The notes under the pieces: generated by a model | The model's database searches: none | Seen by the model: only the letters and a program-made list of their open reading frames with translations | Told to the model about the DNA's origin: nothing | Part shown: positions 39,050 through 48,368 of the stretch, one piece after another | Position numbering within the stretch: position 1 is the first letter of the stretch | How the letters are laid out: every line of letters starts with the position of its first letter | NCBI RefSeq assembly: GCF_018100795.1 | Contig: NZ_JAGJDY010000001.1 | Span: forward strand, 434,001-498,000 | Origin: Alteromonas sp. MMG017 | GTDB taxonomy: Bacteria > Pseudomonadota > Gammaproteobacteria > Enterobacterales > Alteromonadaceae | Direction: 5' to 3' | Length of the DNA stretch: 64,000 nt | Program-made: the position numbers and the translations under genes

Positions 39050-41578
39050 TTAGTTAAACGCATAAGACACACGCATACCAATGGTACGAGGGCGATTGGT
39101 GGTTACCCTTCTTATATCATCGATAGTGTTAATGTACTTTTCTGCAATCTCATCAGTAAGGTTATCAACGTAAAGTTCTACCCCCCACTCATCAAAGTTT
39201 GCACCTACTGAAGCATTAACTAACGTGTAGCTGTCTTGCTTTTCTCGGGCATCAATATACATAGAGCTATAGCTCTCGTCAGTATATTGAAGGGTGACTT
39301 GACCGTAAGCATCTACATTTTTCACCGTCCAATCATATCGTCCACGCAAGCTGTAGTTAAGCTCGGGCGACAATGCTAATTCGCTCCCTTCTGGAGCCAA
39401 CGTAAACGATATACCGCTTACCAAATCAGTAATTTCTGAATGGTTGTTAGACACAGCGGCGAATAAAGTTAAGTTGTCGGTAGCTGTCCATGCTGCATCA
39501 AGTTCTATACCTAGAATTTCTGCGTCAGCCACATTGTCAGTAAAGGTTAATTGTAAGATGTTGGCGCTATCAAGAATAGCAACTTGGATGTTGTCCCAAT
39601 CAATTTGATAGATTGCGCCGTTTATCTTCAGGTTACCGTTGTTAAACGTGGTTTTCCAACCCAGCTCCATGTTGACCACTTCATCACTTTCGTAGGTATC
39701 TGGTACCACGAAATCTTCAAACTCAGGCAGATTATTGGTGTTAATTGCCGGGCCAGACAGTCGGTTGAAGCCACCTGCGCGGTAACCTTCTGAGTACGTG
39801 GCGTACACCAAAATATCTTTACTGAACTGATAGTCCAACGTGAATTTAGTAATGGTGCCATCTTGTTTTAGCGGCGAGATATCAGCCAAGCTAACATCAT
39901 AGTTACGGCCGTAGTCAGGGAAGTCTTCTGTCGCGCCGAACACGCTAGTATTGGCAAAGGCAGATGAACCTAAGAAGGTCGCTTCTAGTTCGTAATAACG
40001 CAACCCAGCTGTGGCGGTAAGTTTGTCGGTAATATCCCATGCTAACTCACCAAAAATAGCCGTTTGCTGTTCTTCACGGGTCAAGTCGTTGATGAAGGTA
40101 ACCCCTGGCTCTCTGAAGTCTGGATTGTTCGCCGTAGAGCCTACGTTTGGTCTATTCTGGAAGAAACCTAGCTCTGGTGCAGCGGCGTAATCATACTCAC
40201 CATCATGAGTAATAGTTTGATCGTCATAGAACAAGCCAAGCACACCACGTACCGGTTTATCGTACGGTGAGCTGAAACGAATTTCGTGCGTTAAACGTTC
40301 GTTAGTTACCTGACCTACAAAGCGCTTGCTTGGATCTAAACACTGTCTTACTTCGGTATAAGTACAGGTGTAATAATCGGCAGCAAATGCACCACTGTTG
40401 TTGTAACCAATGTAGTCTACGGTTTGATAGATATCGCGATCTAAATAACCACCGGTATAAACAATGTCTACGTACTCTAACTGTTTCTCAATGGTCCAAG
40501 AAGTTAAGTCGAAGCTATCTTCCAGCCTGTCATCATCGAAGCGTGCAACGTTCATTTCGCCTAACGTTGGATCGTAATCAAATACGCCATCAACGTCTAA
40601 ATCTTGATGGGTATGTTGTAACAAGATACTGAAGTCAGCGGTTGGTTCCCAGCTTATGCCGAAACGAACCCCAATATATTCACTGTCGTTGAAATCGTCT
40701 TCAACAAACTCTTCATTATCAATTTCGGTATACGTTGCATCAACCCATTGGTCTTTTAAACCTTGCTCAACATCACCATTATTAAAAAAGTCTGGGTTTG
40801 CGTTGGGGTTAATAGTTGGGTCTAGCGTGAACGTACTGTAGACGTTGTCAATATAGCCACCTTGCTTATCATTGTATGCAGTAATACGTACCGCCAACTC
40901 ATCTTCAATGATAGGAATATTGACAAAGCCTTCAATCGAAGTGCTGTCATCGCCGCCTTTAGTTTGTGAATAGTCTAGTTCGAATCCAGCATCAAAACCG
41001 CCAGAATCCGGCTTGTTGGTGATGATACGTAAAGCACCTGCTTGTGCACTAGCGCCAAACAATGTGCCTTGTGGACCTGCTAGTACTTCTAAACGCTCAA
41101 CGTCGGTTACGTAAACATCTAAGTTACGCCCTGTTGCACTAATAGGCATGTCATCTAAGTATAAGCCTACTGTCGGTGCTGGGGTAAATTCAGTTCCGGT
41201 AATACCATTATGACCTAGTGCTAGACCGCGAATATAAACGTCAGACTGACCTGGACCACGCCCCCCCATACTTGCGCTAGGGATCATTTCTATATAATCA
41301 TCGAACTTAGAAATGTTGTTTTCTTTAAGAGCCCGTTCGCTTAGTGCGGTGACTGAAATAGGTACGCTTTGAATACTTTGAGCCCGGCGGGTTGCCGTTA
41401 CTTCAATAAGCTCAATAGCTGCCCGTTTGGGCTTTTTAGTGGGTTGTGTTTCCTCAGCAACTTGTTCAGTTGCTTGCTGTGTTTCTTGAATATCCGCAAA
41501 CGCTAGAGGAACATCTACAGCAGCCGCCATCGCTATACATACTGCATAATTGACTTTCGTCTTTCTTAACATTCTCAT
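39050..41578 (-). CDS. TonB-dependent outer-membrane receptor
   Basis: 842 residues with a signal peptide ending near L-A-F-A-D (about residue 28), a polar Gln/Glu/Thr-rich stretch, and a TonB-box-like I-E-L-I-E-V-T-A-T-R-R. The plug has I-R-G-L-A and E-V-L-A-G-P-Q-G-T-L-F-G-A-S-A-Q-A-G-A; the barrel ends with V-S-Y-A-F-N. The ATG at 41578 is chosen because GGAG lies 7 bp upstream; an in-frame TTG at 41590 overlaps that site. The ligand is unknown. It lies 105 bp downstream of an aldehyde dehydrogenase on the same strand, so it may serve the adjacent catabolic locus. Confidence 0.93.
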   Translation of the reverse strand: MRMLRKTKVNYAVCIAMAAAVDVPLAFADIQETQQATEQVAEETQPTKKPKRAAIELIEVTATRRAQSIQSVPISVTALSERALKENNISKFDDYIEMIPSASMGGRGPGQSDVYIRGLALGHNGITGTEFTPAPTVGLYLDDMPISATGRNLDVYVTDVERLEVLAGPQGTLFGASAQAGALRIITNKPDSGGFDAGFELDYSQTKGGDDSTSIEGFVNIPIIEDELAVRITAYNDKQGGYIDNVYSTFTLDPTINPNANPDFFNNGDVEQGLKDQWVDATYTEIDNEEFVEDDFNDSEYIGVRFGISWEPTADFSILLQHTHQDLDVDGVFDYDPTLGEMNVARFDDDRLEDSFDLTSWTIEKQLEYVDIVYTGGYLDRDIYQTVDYIGYNNSGAFAADYYTCTYTEVRQCLDPSKRFVGQVTNERLTHEIRFSSPYDKPVRGVLGLFYDDQTITHDGEYDYAAAPELGFFQNRPNVGSTANNPDFREPGVTFINDLTREEQQTAIFGELAWDITDKLTATAGLRYYELEATFLGSSAFANTSVFGATEDFPDYGRNYDVSLADISPLKQDGTITKFTLDYQFSKDILVYATYSEGYRAGGFNRLSGPAINTNNLPEFEDFVVPDTYESDEVVNMELGWKTTFNNGNLKINGAIYQIDWDNIQVAILDSANILQLTFTDNVADAEILGIELDAAWTATDNLTLFAAVSNNHSEITDLVSGISFTLAPEGSELALSPELNYSLRGRYDWTVKNVDAYGQVTLQYTDESYSSMYIDAREKQDSYTLVNASVGANFDEWGVELYVDNLTDEIAEKYINTIDDIRRVTTNRPRTIGMRVSYAFN

Positions 41579-41695
41579 GAATATCTCCAATTTTTATTAT
41601 AATTCTCTTACACACTCGTTATGTTGTTACTTAGGGTACTGCTTGTGTTTTTATTGCCTTACATCTTTATTATTTGAATTCGTTTTGTGCTGCTT

Positions 41696-43225
41696 TTACG
41701 CTAGGTTTATCCACGTAGACTTGCTTTGGGTGTAAGCGGTAAAACACTCAAGGGATTTATCTCTAGAGTTACCCGACTGCTTGTAACCACCAAACGGTTG
41801 GGTCATATCACCGTCACCAAAGCAGTTCACCCAAATAACACCAGCCTCAATCGCTTTTATCATTCTGTGGGCGGTATTTAAGTCAGAAGTCCATAAGCCC
41901 GCCGCCAATCCATATTTAGAATCGTTCGCAATCTTTAACGCTTGCGCTTCGTCATCGAAGGGAATTAACGCCACAACAGGGCCGAAAACCTCTTCTTGAG
42001 CAATAGACATCTCTGAGGTGACTTGGGTAAATAGTGCTGGCTGTATATAGGCGCCATGCTCTAAGCCTGAAGGCACTTCTCCGCCAAACGCCAGTTTTGC
42101 GCCTTCTTTATTACCTGCTTCAATTTTTTCCAATACGCCTTGGCGTTGTTGAAGTGAAACCATGGGGCCCAAACTCGTGGCTGGATCTAATGGATTGCCC
42201 GGTTGGTATACTTCACGGCTCTTCTCAATAAATTTTTCCACAAAGGCATCGTGAATGTCTTTGTGAACCAGCAGTCGAGAACCTGCGTTACATACTTGGC
42301 CTACGTTGTCGTAGATGCCAGCAATGGCAATATCTACAGCTTGATCTAAATCAGCGAGATCAGGCATGAATATTTGCGGGCTTTTGCCCCCCGTTTCTAA
42401 CGCCACACGCTTCAAATTCGATTCACCGGAGTACGTCATGAGCTTTTTGCCAACCGCGGTAGACCCCGTAAAACTTATTTTGGCTACATCCATATGCAGT
42501 GCTAATGCCTTACCGGCAATATGGCCATAACCATTTACGACATTAAAAACGCCTGCAGGTCCGCCAGCTTCAATAAACAGCTGAGCAAATCGCGTGCAAC
42601 TCAGCGGAGCTTGTTCTGAAGGCTTCAATACAACGCAGTTCCCTGCAGCTAACGCAGGTGCCACCTTCCAAATGGCCATAAGTAGCGGATAATTCCATGC
42701 CGAAATAGCCCCCACTATGCCTAGTGGTTCGTGCTGAATCATATGTAATGCATTATTTTCGGTGTTGGTAACCGAACCACTTACCTTATCAATACACTCA
42801 GCAAAAAATCGCAGTGACACTGACACTTCGGGTATATCAATAGTTAAGCAATCGGTAATGGGTTTACCCATGTCTAAACTGTCTAGCAATGCGAGCTCGC
42901 CCGCATGTTCATCCACCAAGTCAGCCAATCGCAAAAGTACATTCATGCGTTCACGAGGAGGCATGTGTCTCCAGCGCCCATCATCCCATGCCGCTTTACA
43001 AGAACTTACGGCTGCATCGACATCTGCATCACTTGCTGATGCGACCTTAGCGTTAACTTCGCCATTGGCTGGATTGATGGAATCGAAGGTTTCGCCACTT
43101 CTTGCAGGCACATAACTACCATTTATGAATAAGTCAGACTGTATTTCCAATTCTTCTGCAATACTCACCCAATCTTCGAGTGAAAAGTTCGCAGGATCTG
43201 AGTTATTCAACAACGTGGATGGCAT
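41696..43225 (-). CDS. NAD(P)-dependent aldehyde dehydrogenase (PuuC/betaine-aldehyde type)
   Basis: A 509-residue aldehyde dehydrogenase. The cofactor segment S-A-W-N-Y-P-L and K-P-S-E-Q-A-P, general base Glu in L-E-T-G-G-K-S, catalytic Cys in G-Q-V-C-N-A-G-S-R and E-E-V-F-G-P are all present. The N-terminus and spacing resemble gamma-glutamyl-aminobutyraldehyde (PuuC) and betaine-aldehyde dehydrogenases; the substrate is open. It lies upstream of the TonB receptor and 344 bp downstream of the GMC gene, all on the minus strand. Confidence 0.9.
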   Translation of the reverse strand: MPSTLLNNSDPANFSLEDWVSIAEELEIQSDLFINGSYVPARSGETFDSINPANGEVNAKVASASDADVDAAVSSCKAAWDDGRWRHMPPRERMNVLLRLADLVDEHAGELALLDSLDMGKPITDCLTIDIPEVSVSLRFFAECIDKVSGSVTNTENNALHMIQHEPLGIVGAISAWNYPLLMAIWKVAPALAAGNCVVLKPSEQAPLSCTRFAQLFIEAGGPAGVFNVVNGYGHIAGKALALHMDVAKISFTGSTAVGKKLMTYSGESNLKRVALETGGKSPQIFMPDLADLDQAVDIAIAGIYDNVGQVCNAGSRLLVHKDIHDAFVEKFIEKSREVYQPGNPLDPATSLGPMVSLQQRQGVLEKIEAGNKEGAKLAFGGEVPSGLEHGAYIQPALFTQVTSEMSIAQEEVFGPVVALIPFDDEAQALKIANDSKYGLAAGLWTSDLNTAHRMIKAIEAGVIWVNCFGDGDMTQPFGGYKQSGNSRDKSLECFTAYTQSKSTWINLA

Positions 43226-43569
43226 ATATAAAACCTCTCAAAACCTTTTTGCTCATTTATTCATCAATCATAAATCGAAATATAACAACGGCACAATTGA
43301 GCATTATTTGATTATTCATTAAAATTTCTAACCTATGCGCAAGTCGGTTAAAAATTTTCACATATAAATAGCAATTTTGACGTTTCCGTCTTTAATATCA
43401 CTGTTATTTTTATTAATTTTCGACACAACAAGTGAATAGAATTAAATTAAAAATATTAACGCTAATAAAAAATTAAATTCACTATGACGCAATAAGTACT
43501 TTTTGGTCGTTTATAGAAAATATAGCTAAGCTTAAATTTACTTTTTATAAAAAATTCAAAAAGTAAAAA
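43226..43569. other. 344-bp AT-rich intergenic region
   Basis: No gene or convincing hairpin seen. It is very AT-rich and lies upstream of the aldehyde dehydrogenase (minus strand), so it probably holds the promoter for that gene and perhaps the TonB receptor. Confidence 0.5.
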
Positions 43570-45198
43570 CTAATGATTACGTTGATCTTCTAAAATTAAA
43601 TCGGCGCCTTTTTCAGCCACCATCATTACTGGTGCGTTGATGTTGCCCGACGTGATATTTGGAAAAATGGAAGCATCTACAACACGAAGACCGGTAACAC
43701 CATGAACTTTCAGTCTTGCATCTACGACCGCATTACTTTGTTCAGGCCCCATGGCACAGGTTCCGCAAAGGTGGTAAATCGACCCGCCTTGCTCTCTGAA
43801 GTACTGCAGCATGCTATCGTCATCATTAACGGTAACACCCGGTTTTACTTCTTCGGCGGTAACCGCTTTTAATGCGGGAGCTTGCATTAAGCGCCTGATG
43901 AGTCGGCTCCCCTGACGCACTTCTTCTAGGTCTTTCTCGGTAGATAAATAATTGGGACGGATAAATGGCTTATCGCTGGGATTGTTCGATGACAACTCTA
44001 CCGTGCCTTTACTGCTAGGTCGGCAAGAATTAAACGCGACTAAAAACCCTGAATAGGGGTCCGGCGCTAACTTAGCATTAGGGTCGGCTGGAATTTGATA
44101 TGACATGGGGTTGAAGTACAACTGAAGATTAGGCAGCGTTTCGGTATCTGACCCTTTTACAAAGCCTCCACCTTGATTAACGCTTATCGATAAAGGTCCG
44201 CTACGTGTAAACACATATTGTAGCGCCGCTTTAGCTTGCCCGAACAACGACCCCAAGTCGTCGTTCAATGTTTTTACTTTTGCTTTGAAGTAGTAACTAA
44301 CACATAAATGGTCTTGAAGGTTTTGGCCTACAGCAGGGGAATGCGTTACAACAGGAATACCATACTTATCGAGTAAGCGAGTATCTCCAACCCCTGAAAG
44401 CTGGAGTAATTTTGGCGAATCTACTGCGCCAGCTGACAGCACAATTTCTCTTTTCGCTTTGAGGGTTTGCTGAACACCCGCGGTATTTACTTGTACACCA
44501 TAAGCATGGTTGTCTTCATTGAATAAGACTTTTTCGACCACCGTATCGCGCAATACATGCAAGTTAGGGCGCTTTAGTGCTGGTTTGAGGTGCGCCGAGT
44601 TACTGCAATGGCGAAAGCCTTTGTAAATATTGGCATCGTAAATACCAATTCCTTCAAACTGTGCACCATTGAAGTCGTCGTTTAATGTGAAGCCAAGCTG
44701 TTCAGCACCTTTCAAATAATGACTACAAAAAGGATGTGCCCCTTTTTTCATTTGAGTAATACCCACCTTTCCGCTGCCAGAATGGTGTTCGGTGTCGCCT
44801 AACGGGTGTCGCTCTAGCTTCTTAAAATAAGGTAATACATCGGCATACGACCAGCCTTCGTTGCCAGCTTTTGCCCACGCATCGAAGTCTGAAGCTTGTC
44901 CGCGCACATATATCATTGCATTGATGGAGCCCGAGCCGCCTTGCCCTTTACCACGAGGGGCATACATTTTACGCCCCGCCATGTTTGGCTCTTCTTCACT
45001 GTAATACATATAATTGTAGGTAGGGTGATAGTAGGTTTTCGCAAAACCAATAGGCAACTTAATCCAAGGTAAGCGGTTTTTCCCCCCAGCTTCAATCAAG
45101 AGTACGGAATAGTCACCAGACTCACTTAGCCTATCAGCAAGAATACATCCTGCTGACCCTGCACCGGTAATGATAAAGTCGTACTCAGAGATACTCAT
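43570..45198 (-). CDS. GMC-family flavin alcohol dehydrogenase
   Basis: A 542-residue FAD enzyme of the glucose-methanol-choline family. The FAD loop G-A-G-S-A-G-C and L-I-E-A-G-G open the protein; the G-G-S-G-S-I-N-A-M-I-Y-V-R-G motif near residue 87 and the catalytic region Y-H-L-C-G-T-C-A-M-G near residue 475 are clear. It oxidises a primary or secondary alcohol to an aldehyde or ketone. Choline dehydrogenase-like names are common for this family but cannot be confirmed. It starts 7 bp after the enolase-superfamily gene, so the two form one transcript. Confidence 0.9.
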   Translation of the reverse strand: MSISEYDFIITGAGSAGCILADRLSESGDYSVLLIEAGGKNRLPWIKLPIGFAKTYYHPTYNYMYYSEEEPNMAGRKMYAPRGKGQGGSGSINAMIYVRGQASDFDAWAKAGNEGWSYADVLPYFKKLERHPLGDTEHHSGSGKVGITQMKKGAHPFCSHYLKGAEQLGFTLNDDFNGAQFEGIGIYDANIYKGFRHCSNSAHLKPALKRPNLHVLRDTVVEKVLFNEDNHAYGVQVNTAGVQQTLKAKREIVLSAGAVDSPKLLQLSGVGDTRLLDKYGIPVVTHSPAVGQNLQDHLCVSYYFKAKVKTLNDDLGSLFGQAKAALQYVFTRSGPLSISVNQGGGFVKGSDTETLPNLQLYFNPMSYQIPADPNAKLAPDPYSGFLVAFNSCRPSSKGTVELSSNNPSDKPFIRPNYLSTEKDLEEVRQGSRLIRRLMQAPALKAVTAEEVKPGVTVNDDDSMLQYFREQGGSIYHLCGTCAMGPEQSNAVVDARLKVHGVTGLRVVDASIFPNITSGNINAPVMMVAEKGADLILEDQRNH

Positions 45199-45205
45199 GT
45201 TTGCC

Positions 45206-46429
45206 CTACCGTTTCCAGTCTTGATTAGACTGTTCTTTCACATCGTAGGGCTTGGCATCCATGGATAAATGTAGTGCTTTGCCTGTGTAGGGCGAATGTG
45301 CTTTCACCACATCCATATTTAACTCAACACCCAAGCCTGGCTGGGTAGACGGAATTATGTAGCCGTCTTTCCATTCAATCTTTTGTTGTAGAACGTCGGC
45401 ATGAAAACCGTCCCACGTCATAATACTTTCTTGAATAAGGAAGTTTGGCGTAGCAGTGGCAAGCTGCACACTTGCAGCCGCACCAACTGGGCCATTGTAT
45501 AAATGAGGCGCTATCTGGGCGTAATGCACTTCTGCAATACTGGCTATCTTCTTAGCCTCTAGTATGCCGCCTACTCGGCCCAAATTCATTTGCAAGATAG
45601 ACGCGGCGCCATGCTTAAGTAAATCGAAGAACTCGTATTTCGTGGTTAGGCGCTCGCCGGTAGCCACTGGAATGCTGGTATTTTTGGCGACTTCGGCCAT
45701 GGCCGATGCTTGACTAGGAGGAACAGGTTCTTCAAACCACAAAGGATCGAATGGTTCGAGGCGCTTGGCTAAACGAATGGCCCCTGCTGGGGTCATTTGG
45801 CCATGGGTACCCATGAGTAAATCGCACTTATTACCTACCGTTTTGCGAATTCGCTCGCAAAAAGTAGCGGCTTTATCGATAGCTTCTAAGGACAGTTGAT
45901 GACCACAGTAATTGCCATAAGGCCCTACGGGGTCAAACTTCAATGCGGTGAAACCTTGCTCCATATTCTTCTCGGCACATTCAACCGCCAAGTCAAGATT
46001 GTCGTAATCGTAATCGCCGTCTTCATTTTCAGGATATAAGTAAGTGTAAGTACGAAGTTTATCGTGAATTTTTCCACCGATAAGTTCGTAAACAGGCTTG
46101 CCTGCTGCCTTGCCGATAATATCCCAGCACGCCATTTCTAACCCGCTGACCACGCCCATCATGCTTAAGTCGGGGCGCTGTGTGAAACCGCTAGAATAGG
46201 CTGCGCGAAAGAAGCGCTCTACATGGTGGGGGTCGAAACCTTTTAGGTAGCGATCGAACACATCTTCAATAGCATGAGTCATTACACTAGGGTGAAAGGT
46301 AGCGGCGTAAACCTCACCAACACCTTCAATACCACAGTCGGTTCTAAGTGAAACAAAAATCCAGTACATACCCCCTACGTGAGGCGGCGGCGTAGCAACG
46401 ACATAAGATTCACAAGAAACAACTTTCAT
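45206..46429 (-). CDS. Enolase-superfamily (mandelate racemase type) sugar-acid dehydratase-like protein
   Basis: 407 residues: an N-terminal capping domain (about 1-125) and a TIM barrel. Likely catalytic residues are K164 (L-K-F-D-P), H209 (G-T-H-G), E233 (W-F-E-E-P), E259 (A-T-G-E-R) and H309 (I-A-P-H-L). The 26-residue spacing between metal-ligand positions is kept, but the first ligand, normally Asp, is Gly207. His209 two residues later fits acid-sugar dehydratases such as mannonate dehydratase. The substrate is unknown. AAAGG lies 7 bp before the ATG, and the GMC gene follows at once. Confidence 0.82.
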   Translation of the reverse strand: MKVVSCESYVVATPPPHVGGMYWIFVSLRTDCGIEGVGEVYAATFHPSVMTHAIEDVFDRYLKGFDPHHVERFFRAAYSSGFTQRPDLSMMGVVSGLEMACWDIIGKAAGKPVYELIGGKIHDKLRTYTYLYPENEDGDYDYDNLDLAVECAEKNMEQGFTALKFDPVGPYGNYCGHQLSLEAIDKAATFCERIRKTVGNKCDLLMGTHGQMTPAGAIRLAKRLEPFDPLWFEEPVPPSQASAMAEVAKNTSIPVATGERLTTKYEFFDLLKHGAASILQMNLGRVGGILEAKKIASIAEVHYAQIAPHLYNGPVGAAASVQLATATPNFLIQESIMTWDGFHADVLQQKIEWKDGYIIPSTQPGLGVELNMDVVKAHSPYTGKALHLSMDAKPYDVKEQSNQDWKR

Positions 46430-46449
46430 GGTTTTACCTTTTTTTCACC

Positions 46450-46463
46450 CGCACCAAGGTGCG
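46450..46463. repeat. Inverted repeat in the dehydratase leader
   Basis: CGCACC-AA-GGTGCG, a perfect dyad 21 bp upstream of the dehydratase start codon, lies in the 151-bp gap after the AldA-like gene. No T run follows in the minus direction. It could be an operator or an mRNA hairpin. Confidence 0.4.
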
Positions 46464-46580
46464 AGTTTTTATAAATTGTGTAACGATTTGGCACTGTTGC
46501 CAGCAAAACTGATATATAAGCGCTAATTTTTAACGAACGAGTACTAACGTATTAGCGTTGAATAAATTATTGATTCAACG

Positions 46581-48005
46581 CTAGTATTTAAGAACAACTA
46601 AGCGAGTTTGCGTGTATTCCAGCATGCCATGTTTACCATCGTCGCCCCCTAAACCTGATCGTTTCCACCCAGCGTGAAAGCCTTGATAAGGGTCGGAAGG
46701 AGTACGGTTGATATACACTTCACCCGCTTCCATTTCATTCGCCACTTTCATTGCGGTACGATAGTTTTCGGTATAAATCACAGACGCCAACCCGAACTGG
46801 TGATCGTTGGCTAACGCCAGTGCTTCATCCACATTCGAATATTTCAAAACAGGTAATACAGGCCCAAAAATCTCTTCTTGAACGATTTCCATATCTTGGC
46901 GGCAATTGGTCAGTAAGGTCGGCGGGTAGAAATAGCCTTTGCCTTCAGGAATGACGCCACCAAGCTCTAGGTTAGCCCCATCATCAATGGCTCTTTCCAC
47001 CATTTGATGAATGTTCAAACGCGCATTGCCATTAACTAATGGCCCCATGAAACCAGGGTTGTCTACACGGCTACCAAACTGTTGGCTTTTCATGTTTTTA
47101 TGTAGTAAGGCTACAAATTCATCGTAGATATCTTCGTGTACGTAAGCCCGCTCTACCGCCGTACAAAGCTGGCCGCAGTTGGTATTTTTAGAACCTACTA
47201 TTTCCCTAGCCGCTTTTTCTAAGTCGGCATCTGGCTCAACAATCGCGGGGGTTTTTCCGCCTAGTTCCAACGACGATTTAGCAATATTAACTTGCGAGTA
47301 CTCTAGAACCTTGCGTCCAGCGCCAACGCTTCCCGTAAGGGTAATCATGCCCACTTTAGGGTGTGTACACACCAATTCCGCCGTAGCGTGGGTCATGGTA
47401 AGTACGTTCACTACGCCCTTGGGAATGCCCGCTTCTTGAATAACTTTGGCAATGGCAAATGCTGAACAAGGCGTGTTGTTACTAGGCCTAACTACCACCG
47501 TATTTCCGGTAATAAGCGCCGGTGCAATTTTGCGAAGAAATGTGTAAACAGGATAGTTAAACGGGATTAATGCCACCACAACGCCAATAGCTTCTCGTTG
47601 CAATAGCAGGTTTTCATCTGGGGTATCGCTGGGAATAATTTCGCCTTCGATACGGCGCGCCCATTCAGCATGATAACGAGTTATATCAGCGGCATACACA
47701 GCTTCGTTGGTCGCATCTTCTAGACTCTTCCCTGACTCTTCAGCCAGTGCAGCACCAATATCATCTTTGCGTAATACCAGGGTGTCAGCCAACTTTTGGA
47801 GGTAACCACCACGTTCTATGCTAGTAAGTTTTCGCCATGCGCGCTGTGCTTCTGTAGCACTTTCAATCGCAGATGCAGCTTCTTCTGGGCTTGCCGCAGG
47901 GACCTGAGCAATAAGCGCTTCAGTTGCAGGATCATAAACGTCTATTAATGAATTTTGAGTAGAGCTAACAAATTCATTGTTAATAAAGTTCTTTTCGATT
48001 CTCAT
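46581..48005 (-). CDS. Aldehyde dehydrogenase, AldA (lactaldehyde/glycolaldehyde) type
   Basis: A 474-residue aldehyde dehydrogenase close to E. coli AldA in layout: H-A-E-W-A-R-R-I-E-G-E-I-I-P-S-D near residue 120, general base in L-E-L-G-G-K, catalytic Cys in C-G-Q-L-C-T-A-V-E-R, and the C-terminal Q-G-F-H-A-G-W-K-R-S-G-L-G-G motif. It probably oxidises a small hydroxy-aldehyde to the acid. It is the first gene on the minus strand of the catabolic locus, divergent from the IclR gene. Confidence 0.9.
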   Translation of the reverse strand: MRIEKNFINNEFVSSTQNSLIDVYDPATEALIAQVPAASPEEAASAIESATEAQRAWRKLTSIERGGYLQKLADTLVLRKDDIGAALAEESGKSLEDATNEAVYAADITRYHAEWARRIEGEIIPSDTPDENLLLQREAIGVVVALIPFNYPVYTFLRKIAPALITGNTVVVRPSNNTPCSAFAIAKVIQEAGIPKGVVNVLTMTHATAELVCTHPKVGMITLTGSVGAGRKVLEYSQVNIAKSSLELGGKTPAIVEPDADLEKAAREIVGSKNTNCGQLCTAVERAYVHEDIYDEFVALLHKNMKSQQFGSRVDNPGFMGPLVNGNARLNIHQMVERAIDDGANLELGGVIPEGKGYFYPPTLLTNCRQDMEIVQEEIFGPVLPVLKYSNVDEALALANDHQFGLASVIYTENYRTAMKVANEMEAGEVYINRTPSDPYQGFHAGWKRSGLGGDDGKHGMLEYTQTRLVVLKY

Positions 48006-48368
48006 TGGGCAGGCCTTAAATCTTAGTTAATCCATTGTAAGCAGGGTTAAAATTTCAAGTCAAACTTTTATTATATTTAGAATATTGATTCCATATATGG
48101 AAAAACGAGTGGTGTATTTCTTGTTTTTTGAGGTCAGATTAATGCACGAAATAGTAAACTTTTGTTTATTTCATGCGTTTATATAGCCGAATAGCCGTCG
48201 CTTTAAATTGCCTCCACCTAACTTTACAGCCTATAGGGCTTTATTTACCTACATATAGCTGAGTTTTATCTTAAGCTAATCTTAAATTTGCCTTGCTTGC
48301 CTGCTGGCCTTACTACACCAGATAACGTAAGATTATTTTTTTATATATAAAATAGTGGCAAGTGGTCG
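48006..48368. other. 363-bp divergent promoter region
   Basis: No gene seen between the AldA-like gene (-) and the IclR gene (+). AT-rich, it contains a perfect 14-bp palindrome (48089-48102), described separately, about 85 bp from the AldA-like start. Confidence 0.5.
48089..48102. promoter_or_regulatory. Palindrome TTCCATATATGGAA, candidate IclR operator
   Basis: A perfect 14-bp palindrome in the AT-rich region between the AldA-like and IclR genes. IclR-family regulators bind short palindromes with a TTCCA/TGGAA core, so this is a reasonable operator for the adjacent regulator. Confidence 0.5.

Noticed and set aside
43570..45198. Naming the GMC gene betA (choline dehydrogenase)
   Set aside because: The GMC family has many substrates, no betB/betI partner is adjacent, and the gene is coupled to a sugar-acid-type dehydratase.
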